In this document: one piece after another, positions 32,315-41,418 of the stretch
Numbering within the stretch: the first letter of the stretch is position 1
How the letters are laid out: each line of letters begins with the position of its first letter
NCBI GenBank assembly: GCA_003024175.1
Contig: MDYQ01000004.1
Coordinates: 124,001 to 188,000, forward strand
Source: Planoprotostelium fungivorum
Taxonomy: Eukaryota > Evosea > Variosea > Cavosteliida > Cavosteliaceae
Direction of reading: 5' to 3'
DNA: 64,000 nucleotides
Translations under genes and position numbers: made by a program
The notes under the pieces: generated by a model
What the model was told of the DNA's origin: nothing
The model's database searches: none
What the model saw: the letters and a program-made list of their open reading frames with translations, nothing else

Positions 32315-35300
32315 CTATTCACTTGTCTCATGTTTTCCGTGGTGTCGACCCAGTCTCTGTCTCCTGGCCTCTTCGTTGGCCGTTGCCATTCTCTTAGACC
32401 TCCTCCATCGATTCTTCGCTCCCACTCGGGGTGAGCCCGTGATGGGAGATCCAGAATTCCGATTCGGTCCTATGGACTGGTCCAATTCCAACTGCCTCTT
32501 CAGCCAGGCCGGCGCTTCTACAACGCGTCAGCTTCATTCAAATGAAATGACGTACCTCCTGGAGGGGAGTTAGAGACTGGAGAATTCTTGGAAAGGTCAG
32601 ACGTCGACTGAAACTTCTTGATCGAAATCGGCTCTGAATTCTCCACGGAATTTTCGTCAAACTTTTCTTGAGAATTCTCGTAATTTTCGCGAGAATCTTC
32701 CGCGAGATTTTCTCGAGATTTTGAATTGGCCCTGATTGTACTCAAGCTCGCATCACTTCCGCCCAAATCATAAGACATGGCAGTTCTAACTAATGCCTTC
32801 CTTGGAAGAGGCGGGGGAGGTTTGTCTGCACCGTCTCTCCTTCTCAGCGTGGTGGACACGGGGGGAGAGGGGGACATGTTGTGAGACCTCCACGTCAGTG
32901 TCTTCGAGCTCTCGTCTTCTTCTGGTTCTTCCTGTCAGAGTGTCAGCTATCTACACGTCTCTCGCGGTAACATCACTGCAGATTCAATTGATGCAACGAA
33001 ATCCATCGTATGGATACAAACCGTGAAATAGTGGAAATGTTTCGTATACATGAACATTTTACAACTGAATCAACTCACTTCTTCTGAATCGTAATTGATG
33101 GAGATACCAAAGACACAGACTGACTTATCAAAGCCTCCCGTCCAGGCCTTCCAGCAGTGTCTCTCCTCATCGTGAACGAAGGTGACGCTGCTCACTTTGT
33201 CGCCGTGATAATCAGATATCCTGTGGAGGGGTTGCGTACTCTGCGTGACATCAATCTACACAGTTGTAGACGGTGGATCACCTGATCGTTCCAGATGCAG
33301 AGGGTACAGTCTGAGCCACAAGTCCATACGTAATCTCCGAAATTGACTACGAAATTTACGGTTCCCTCGTGGCCTGACAATTTCCTGATCATCTCGAATT
33401 TCTTCGACATTTCAGGTTCAAGTTGAAAGATGTGTGCGTCTCACCTGGTTGTAGATGCTGACACCATCTACACCTCCAGCCCACACTTCTCTCTTGTACC
33501 TGATCGATCAGCATCGTGATGACGTGTGGTGACGTCACACCTCGTCAATGTATTCACCGGCTTACCCCCCTCCACTTGAATCTTTTTTATCACTTCTCTG
33601 GTCTATTCGATGTTCAGTACATTATTTTGGATGACGTCACTATGACGTCATGTTCCCATAGATTCTCCATCACCTTCGTGGAGCACACAGTGAGTTCTAA
33701 CTCTCGATTCGACGTAATGCACCAGATCTGCTCGTTCGTGTAATCCAGACACATGTCTCTGACCATCCCCTTCATCTGTATCTCCGCCAGCTGTACGTAC
33801 TGTACGTACGTCAGTCTGAATCGTTCGACGTGGAAATTTCACTTGTCTGGGATCCAAGATGCGAATCTTGTGGTCTTCTCCCACCCACACTTCTTCGTCG
33901 ACTTCAGTCAGACAGAAACATGGATAATTGATTTCTGTCACTAGCTCTTTGCTCTCTTGGTTCCACACCTGAATATCATCGTGAATCATTTCGATCGATT
34001 GAAGATATCGACAATCGAAGAGGAGATGATGATGATCATGATGATCATCGTGATCGTGATGCATCCTGATGTGATGAGAGATTGACGAGGAATACCTTGA
34101 TGTTCGAAGGTGAACCGGTCCAAACTGTCGGTGAATTTGCATTGTTGACGTCGCTCATGCACAACAAGATCGCCTGACCCGAAGAAAATGTCTGATTCAA
34201 TTGGTACGTCTGTGTACGATCAGCATCCATCTACAACGGAAGAGGATATTCGTGATACAGTGATCATGATGATGATGATCGTCAAACGATGTGATCACGA
34301 AGATGATGCGATGTGATCTCACTTGTGAATCGATGACACTGATGTTTCCAGCAGTGTCTGTCGTCCATATTTCCTTCTGTTGATAACCAGGAATCATGTG
34401 TTGAACCGATTTCTTGAAATATTGTAATTTCTGAAACCAAGTGACCCACTACAACTCGTCAGTCTCCTCGCCCCGTGATATCTCACCGAGATATCAGCTC
34501 GGAAGCATTCCTGCGTTCGTTCAGTGAATTGACCATCTACAACGAGACGATCACCGGAAAAATGTCTTCCGCGTTCTGGATCATGAAGCTGACGATGTCG
34601 TTGATGTTCTGTGCATCGGAGAGGTCCATTTTACCATCAGATCTCCATAGTAGATTTGGACCAACTGTCGTGGCCAAATTCACATGGTCCATCTGAGAAT
34701 GTGAGAATTCGAAGAAAAATCGAGGAAGTTTCGAGGAAAAGGATGTGAATGTTCTGTGAGAATTCTCACCTTGTTGATTTTGCTGTTGATGGATACGCGA
34801 TAGAGGAAAGTGATGAGAGCCTTCAAGAGGGAGAGATTGGCTGGAGGAAGCGTCTGAATCAATGATCGGATTTCCTTCAACTTTTCGGCATCGTACATCT
34901 CTAATGGAAGATCAATGATGGCGATGGAATCATCAGAGTGTGTGATGATGTATGTGAGATCGCGGCTGTACTGACCGTGAGCGAGCAGCCAACGATCGTA
35001 ATTGGAAGAGATCAATAATGGTTCGGGTAACTGTCTGAGATATAACTTCAGCATCGCGGCCACATCGTATGCGGCCTTCCTCTCAGCGACGAAATCAATC
35101 TGTCATCCGATTCAACCGATGATCGTGATCGATCGCGAAATCACCTCCTCGCCGTTATCCAATCGAGCTTTCATCTGATTAACACTCTAATGGTTCACGT
35201 TAGAACGAACGATTCGAGCTCCATCACATCGTTACCTCTTGGCCGGCTGATATACGAAAGATTCCTTCTTCTCCCATACCTTCGTTTTGTGAATTTTGGG

Positions 35301-35603
35301 GATAATGCTTCGATGATCACCGTTCAGTACGAGACTCCGTATTGCTTGATATACGAAATGTGGTACCCCATCCAGTTGCGGATGCTTGTTGCCATCGTAC
35401 TTGACGAGTTCAGCCAATGGCGAACCAAAGACCTTCATTTGATGTTGCTCGTGCAATGCTGCGATAAACTTGTGTTTCCCTCGTTCTCCCGACACGGAAG
35501 CGAGTTGTGCGTTTATTCGCATTATTTTTTCTCTGAAGTGCTTCGTGCCCTTCTCCAAAGCCCATGCAGACCCTCTGTCCCATCTATGGTTTATCGACGC
35601 GGT
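32315..35603 (-). CDS. RhoGAP protein with C-terminal WD40 propeller
   Basis: The 5' exon (from about 35603, start codon not resolved) encodes a basic helical stretch (LEKGTKHFREKIMRINAQLA). It is followed by the RhoGAP domain: KVFGSPLAELVKYDG, AAMLKLYLRQLPEPLLISSN, PANLSLLKALITFLYRVS. RhoGAPs speed GTP hydrolysis by Rho/Rac. WD-type blades follow: EIWTTDTAGNISVIDSQ, TVWTGSPSNIKVW, EEVWVGEDHKIRILD, EVWAGGVDGVSIYNQ, DYVWTCGSDCTLCIWND, HCWKAWTGGFDKSVCVF. The C-terminus is a Ser/Pro/Glu-rich tail with KPPPPLPRK, a candidate SH3 ligand. The last intron ends in GCGTTGTAG, and the TAG stop is at 32315. The RhoGAP-then-WD order is less common than RhoGAP with SH3 or PH. Confidence 0.78.
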
Positions 35604-36299
35604 GCGATCTATATTTAGTTGTTGTGCAGCGAATGGAAGTCGTGATAGCTGGTGGAATCACTCCGAAAGGCAGATACAAAATCTCAGTCGCTGCGATGGT
35701 AGATCGTTCTTCGTTTGGTTGTGGATTAGCGTTCTTTCCTACACTAACCCTCTGAGTTGTTCCACAGTTCGTTCAAGTGACACCTTCGCAGCCAAAATAT
35801 ACGAAAATCGTCTGTTCTTAAGTCTAATTGTATAGAATGCGCGCGCAAAAAATTTTCATTTTTCAAAAAGGGCCCCGGCGCGCGGATAACGCTGCCCCAA
35901 CCGCATGGACCCTCCTCTTTCCGCCTCGACTTGTCTTAGATCAAGGCACGAGCAATAGGGTATGAGTATATCTATCTATGTATCCTCCTTCCTACCTTCT
36001 AGAATGCTCTTCCATTTTCCATCGATCCTCCCTCTCGAGACTCTCAACCTATGCCAATCGACTAGTAAGATCCATTGACTCATATACATCCATTCTTTTC
36101 CTCGATCCACATCCATTTATCATCTCGATTATATGGGTGATCATGTACTCACACTGACCTTTCAGAGTGTCTATAACTCTTTCTAATGCTACGGCAGGTG
36201 TCTCCGGGCCGTTCGGAAGGCGGAGGTTGTTATTCGGAGACCCACAATTTTTCGCTATCAACTTCACGGTCACCTGACTCTGCGGGCACCTCAGGAAGC
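35604..36299. other. Intergenic stretch with U2 promoter region
   Basis: It probably holds the 5' end of the RhoGAP gene and the U2 snRNA promoter. A GC-rich patch (GGGCCCCGGCGCGCGG) lies near 35870. TTAGATCAAGG at about 35937 repeats a stretch of U2 exon 1; this may be chance. No convincing gene was seen. Confidence 0.4.
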
Positions 36300-36562
36300 A
36301 TCTTCTCGGCTTTTTAAAGCTTAGATCAAGGTACGGTTGCGATTTCTCTTCACCATAACACATCATCATCACTCATCAGGATTTCTGACTCGAAAACAGT
36401 GTAGTATCTGTTCTTATCAGTTTAGTCGACTGATAGCCCTGGGTACTCCAGGGCATCCGACTAAATTAATTTTTCTCTCGGGTGAGAGGGTCAACACCGG
36501 AGCTTGCGAAGGTGCCTCTTACAAGGATGAATTCAGCATTGCACTGAAGCTGACTTTCGTCC
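36300..36562 (+). ncRNA. U2 spliceosomal snRNA gene, interrupted by a GT-AG intron
   Basis: U2 pairs with the intron branch site in the spliceosome. Exon 1 (36300-36330) ends GCTTAGATCAAG, and exon 2 starts TGTAGTATCTGTTC at 36400. Joined, these give over 30 consecutive bases matching canonical U2 from AGATCAAG through the branch-recognition GTAGTA to TTATCAGTTTA. Downstream are stem IIa (TATCAG with CTGATA), stem IIb (GCCCTGGG / TCCAGGGC), an Sm-like site (AATTTTTC near 36469), a stem III region, and a closing stem IV (GGATGAA with TTTCGTCC) enclosing CATTGCA. Mature length is about 194 nt, close to the usual 185-195. The ends are estimated from the structure. Confidence 0.93.
36331..36399 (+). 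other. Spliceosomal-type intron inside U2 snRNA
   Basis: A 69-nt insert starts GTACGG and ends AAACAG, with a branch-like CTGAC about 15 nt before the 3' end. Size and ends match the mRNA introns of neighbouring genes. It splits U2 between the positions equal to human nt 31 and 32, one base before GTAGTA. Confidence 0.88.
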
Positions 36563-37394
36563 ACCGTTCAAATAATCAAAAGATACGAAAATGTAAGATA
36601 ATTGTCTGGAAACACAAACAACGAGGAAAATCACTCGTAGTGCAAAAAGTGGGTGATGATCGAGGTGAAGTAATCGGCGATCAGAGACGTGATCACACCG
36701 GAAAAGGGACCGATCGAAGGTGAGAACGGGACAACATAGATCAAGGGCTGGGTGGATACCAATGGATCCATCCTCTTATTTCCAATCGATCGGTGAGCAA
36801 TAGATGTGATGCAGCCTCAATCTCATATTCTGCTGAAAAAAGACGTTCACCCTCCCTTATTCGTTATCTGCTGTTGTTGGAATGAGAGATGAATGTGTCT
36901 GTCTGCGCTGTTCCTTAACACGAAGGTAGAATTGTATCCTCTTCCTATCAAATGATCCTCTGTAACATGCTGAGTTGGGGGTGCTGCTGTGGATGAATTG
37001 TGACCCTGCGCGAACAAGTTTGCCCGCTCTGTGGACGTAAACCTTCGAAATCACTCGGCGCATCGTGGTGGACGACGAGCTTCAACCGAGACTCCACGCA
37101 GTGTTTCACGTCGGACTAATTCCGCGAACGGTGGAGTCTGTATCCACCTGATCCTGCCGTTGCATGGTAGTAAAGTGGAGGGTAGAACTGTACTAGCGAT
37201 CATACATGGATGTTCCCTGCAGCACGCCTGCTTCAGTCAGCATCATTCTTCCACCTCTTCTTGCTGCAAATCGAAGTCAATCCTCAACCATCTAGCACGT
37301 GGGAAGTGGTCATCATCCCGTGATGGAGACCTCACGATAGGCAAAATCCATATCACAGATCATTTTATGTACATCTCATCAGCTCCCCTCGATT
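36563..37394. other. Intergenic stretch downstream of U2
   Basis: Open frames on both strands (for example 37031-37525 plus, 36857-37063 minus) show no motif or codon pattern I can support. TAGATCAAGG recurs near 36737. I see no further snRNA. Confidence 0.35.
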
Positions 37395-39622
37395 CTATTC
37401 TCCTTCTCTCCTGGCCGCCCTGTGTGCTTCCTCAAACACGTTGTCCAAATCGAGACTCTTTCCCATATTCCTCGCTTCTTCTGAACGTACCGCTTCGCCC
37501 AACAGATGCAAGAAGATCTGCATGACCCGGGGTGAAGGATGTCCGTAGATTTTCTTCTCCATCCAATGAGGTGTGATCTTTTCAAAGTGAACGATGTCTT
37601 CTAATCTTTCCACGATATCTGGGACCTGATGAAAGAGATTGACGAGGCGAATGCGATTCGGGAGGAAGTGAAAGTCTGGCCGCCACATGTTCTGAAGAGA
37701 GTGAGTGAGAGGTGAAGGTGAGGATCACACCTGTCTCTTCAGGGCGGCTTCTATCTCGGCGGTGCTGATGCGTGAAGGTACTTTGGAACTCAAGTGACTG
37801 CGGCAGTATTTGAAGAAGAGGAGGAAGTGTCGCATTTGTGTACCTGCGAGAGGTTGGGATGATGGGCGTGGTGATCGATGCTGATGATTGATGTGATGAA
37901 TGTGATCAGGAATGTGATGATGATACACACAATCCGGTGGAATAGCCTGTAACTGTGATTCTGAGAGGGGAGGTATACTCGTTCGTTTCTGAAAATCATC
38001 ATCTTCCATGATGGTGTCAAGACCCACCTTTTCAATTCTCCTCTTCTTCTCTTCTCTTCCTCTCTCCTTCTCTTCCTCTTTTTTCCTCTTACCGTTCTTC
38101 TCCTTCATCTCTCTCCTCTCCTCTGGTTTCTTCTCTTCTGTTCCCTTCTTTTCTTTCTTCTCCTTCTCTACTTTCTTCTCCTTCTCTTTCTTCTCCTTCT
38201 CTACTTTCTTCTCCATACCATCCTTTGTCTCTTTCCTCTCCTGCCTCTGATCCTCCCTCCTATCCTCTCTCTTCTTTTTCTCTTTCCTAACTGTCTTCTC
38301 TCCTTCCTTTCTCCTCTTGTCTTCCTTCTCTCTCTTCTCCCTCGTCTCCTCCTCTTTCCTCTTGTTCTCTTCCCTCTCTCTCTTTTCCTTCATCACTTCT
38401 TCCTTCGTCTTCCTCTCTTCCTTTCTCTTCCTCTCTTCCTTCTCTCTCTTCTCCTTCATCTCTTGTTGCTTCCTCTTCTCTTCTCTGTTCTTCTCCTTCA
38501 TCTCTTCCTTCCTCTTCTCCTCCCTCTTCTTCTCTTCGCTCTTCTTCCTCTCCAACTCCTTCTCTCTCTTCTCTTCCTCTTCTCTCTCCCTCTCTTCCCT
38601 CTCCTTCTCTTCTCTCTCTTCCATCCTGCCCAGCATCTCCACCTCTCCCCACATGATTTCCACACACTCTTTCGTCAATCTCTTCTCCCCGTCCAACGAT
38701 TCCAGTTTCTCTTTGAGAGAAGAGAAGAAGAGGTGCAACGTCTTTGTTGAGGGATGCACGATGGTGATGCGATCGAGCCACGAGACGGTGATCTGTCGGC
38801 AGTGGCTGACGTCTTCGAGCCGCTCGATGATGTCGGGGAGCTGATCTAAGACGCGGATCATGCGCATGTTGCTGTTGATCAGATTTTGGTAAGGTTTGAT
38901 CCAGACGTTCTGAGAAGTGGTGAGGTGATGATCGAGAGAAGATGGATGATGATGATGGAGAGAAGGATCACCTCTTCCTTTAGAGTGGCTTCGATGTCTT
39001 TCAGCGGGAAGCTTCCTGTTGAAGGCATGTGCCGACGGTAGAATTTTAAGAATCCGATGAGATGTCCCAAGGGGGTGGCACGGATATCCCTGTGTTCGGG
39101 TTTCGGTGATGTGTTCGACATCTCAACGTGATGATGTCCATTCTGATGATCAGATCAGACACTGTTGTTACGCACAGACAACATACCGCGGATGGAATTT
39201 CGTGAAGACGTTGGTCTTCGTTGGTCCCGCGATGAAGATCATCAGATGATTCATCATCGGAGGAACAGACGGAAGTTGTCTCTTGCGAAGAAGACCCTAC
39301 AGAAACGACGTCGTTGTCTCTCGTATCACGGTCTCGATAGGCCAATTGGTCTTGACCATTCGAACAAATCGCCTACAGATGTTAGAGCTGACGACGAACG
39401 TGATTTCGATCGAGATGTGAACATCATCTTCACCTCTTCGATCAGATTCAACAGTTCGTGTATCTGTGGCAGGTATGATATGTCGATATGATGGTGAGCT
39501 CCTTCATCAACAACCTCTTTGAGATGAATGAACCACTATCCATTCCTTCAGTGATTATTCGAAGGAATATTACGTGATCTCACTTCTATGGCGGTGCGGC
39601 GGGGATTAATCATTCCGAATAG
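37395..39622 (-). CDS. Unknown protein: two copies of a novel domain around a charged helix
   Basis: I recognise no family. Upstream exons (near 39180-39622, start unresolved) read DALFGMINPRRTAIEWFIHL and HIDISYLPQIHELLNLIEE, then an acidic Ser-rich linker. A unit of about 105 residues follows: LGHLIGFLKFYRRHMPSTG, DIEATLKEENVWIKPYQNL, LDQLPDIIERLEDVSHCRQI, SWLDRITIVHPSTKTLHLFF. After about 190 residues of almost pure Glu/Lys/Arg (38050-38640), probably a single long helix, the unit recurs: MRHFLLFFKYCRSHLSSK, EIEAALKRQNMWRPDF, FHQVPDIVERLEDIVHFEKI, HWMEKKIYGHPSPRVMQIFL. The copies align end to end, so this is an internal duplication. The stop is TAG at 37395. Confidence 0.72.
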
Positions 39623-40108
39623 AGCATCGTCCGTCTTCCCTGAACTTCAGAAATCGAGGCTTCGATGACCTGAAAAGATCCTCTCGTTGATCACAACAGA
39701 TGTACGCTATGTGAGACACAAAAATCGCACACAAAAATTCGCAAAATTAGGACGATCACATACCACCACTTCATCACGTTGTGTTTATGTACTATTGCCA
39801 CTGAGGAAAGGTCGACCTCGTCTTCGCGCAGCCTCAGTGATGTGAGGTAGACGCCCTCTTTCGTGGGACAAAGTGGCAGAATTTATCAAGTCGAATGACT
39901 GATCGCCACGGCTACGGACTCAACGATCATCACAGACATCATGCACATAATCATCCCTGTCTCACGTGCTTCGCGGATCTCAGTCTTTACCTTACTTCTG
40001 TTCTGGACGTGCATTCATATTGAGATGTCGAATGATACACGCCTCCACATCTATCCATCGCACATCTGTTCGTGATGAAACATGAAGACACAGAGTCACA
40101 ACCCTCTA
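39623..40108. other. Intergenic stretch
   Basis: It may hold the 5' exons of the leftward duplicated-domain gene: an ATGAAGTGGTG followed by a GTATGT donor occurs near 39760, but the frame does not join cleanly. No RNA gene or repeat recognised. Confidence 0.3.
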
Positions 40109-40910
40109 TTAAAAACCTCGCGTTGATGATGACTTCTCCAGCGCCTTACGATCCATCTTCTTTTGGATGGCAACCTTCATGGCAATTTTGACTCGATCTG
40201 CCCTCTCTTTCGTTCGAAATGAGACGAGCTCGAGGTTGTTCTGAAGAGGTGCCTTTCGGTTAGACGGTCCCTGTCCCTTTGGCCAGTCATATGTGATCAT
40301 CACATGGCAATTATCTTCGGCATACTGGTGCATGGCGATCTTGTTAAGCTTGAATGTAAAATAGGGAACGTTCTTTCTGGATTTGAAGATGGAAGAGTTC
40401 TTATAGACGAGCAGCTGTAAAATGTGAGATGTACATCTAGGAAGATGCAAAATCACCTCCTCTGAAGTGACCAAGAGACGACCTGTGGCAGCTTGTGCGT
40501 GTTTGTCGGTGAAAGAGATGTCGAACTCGGTTTCGACTTCGTATAATTCCACTCCTCTATAATCTTGTTTGTCCAACTGCTTTCCATCAACATCGAAGAA
40601 ACACAATGCTTTTCCTCTCCACCTGTGCCAAGCGTTCCGCTATGCTACCCGTATCTCTCGTGTTACCGAGAGCACCTTCGATCTTTCTATCAACGTAGGG
40701 ATTGGCCAAAGAGGGTGATCTCTCTCGGATGGGTGCATTGGCATAATCCTCCTCCTCGCCGGGTCTGGCAAGTGCTGGAGATGAACACGATCGGTTCATA
40801 TGGGTTCTATTGCGGACCAAAGGTGAAAAGACATTATCTCTCTCTGCGGAGCGAGCGTGGTGGCTCATAACAGGTGATTCGAGTTGAATGAGATCTCCAG
40901 TCGGAATCAT
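40109..40910 (-). CDS. PH-like-fold protein of unknown family
   Basis: ATG 40910 starts a Ser/Arg-rich N-terminal region (SRSCSSPALARPGEEEDYAN type). Then come LGNTRDTGSIAERLAQVER, a probable 28-nt intron (GTGTTTC...AAGCAG), DYRGVELYEVETEFDISFTD, ATGRLLVTSEE, a second intron, LLVYKNSSIFKSRKNVPYFTF, KLNKIAMHQYAEDNCHVMI, and a basic helix (ERADRVKIAMKVAIQKKMD). Strand pattern and final helix suggest a PH/GRAM/pICln-like superfold, in which 'GRLlvTseeLlvY' forms the first hairpin. I cannot choose among these families. About 200 residues; the TAA stop is at 40109. Confidence 0.55.
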
Positions 40911-41418
40911 GTTCTATATGTTCGTTGGTTTCGTTTGCGTAGTACGTTTAGAGGAGATACGGTGAGACGATGCTCGTTGATGATGTTTCGTTGGGGTTTT
41001 GTGGCAGGCGCAGTTCGATCACCTTAAATGCGCCTTTGAGAAATACCGAGGAATTCTCACTCTTTTCGCCCTCTTTACCTCTCTGCATGTCACACTATCT
41101 TCATCCAGTTATAAATGATAGCCAGGCAACAGCCGCACTGCGCAATCCGTATACGAATTGGTTAGTATACTAGAGTACTTATCGCCTCCTCTAAGATGGA
41201 TTTTTCTCCGTCAGCCGTGTTGGCTTGTTCGGTTCCAAGTGGAGGCTCCATTGCCATCTCGAACTTCTAACCTCGGTCGATTCAACCTTTGTCCCTCGAC
41301 GAACAAACGATCAATTCTCCCAGAATCTTTCGCTCTACTTGGAATCATGATCGTCACATCATCCAGTGAGAATCGTTGAACGTTTTATTTACATCCGGTC
41401 CATATTATGTACAATCCT
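40911..41418. other. Intergenic stretch
   Basis: Upstream of the PH-like gene and downstream of the ankyrin gene, both leftward. GGATGTAAATAAAAC on the minus strand near 41387 can serve as the ankyrin gene's polyadenylation region. Plus-strand frames (40970-41173, 41158-41379) lack support. Confidence 0.4.

Noticed and set aside
32271-32573. Plus-strand frames over the RhoGAP 3' end
   Set aside because: The minus strand is coding here through an intron ending GCGTTGTAG; the plus frames have no motif.
38008-38844. Long plus-strand open frames rich in Ser/Phe/Leu
   Set aside because: They are antisense shadows of the Glu/Lys/Arg-rich minus-strand coding region; purine bias keeps the other strand open.
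41125-41160. U4 snRNA-like TTGCGCAGTGCGGC on the minus strand
   Set aside because: The match stops after about 12 bases; the conserved U4/U6 pairing region and the rest of U4 are absent.
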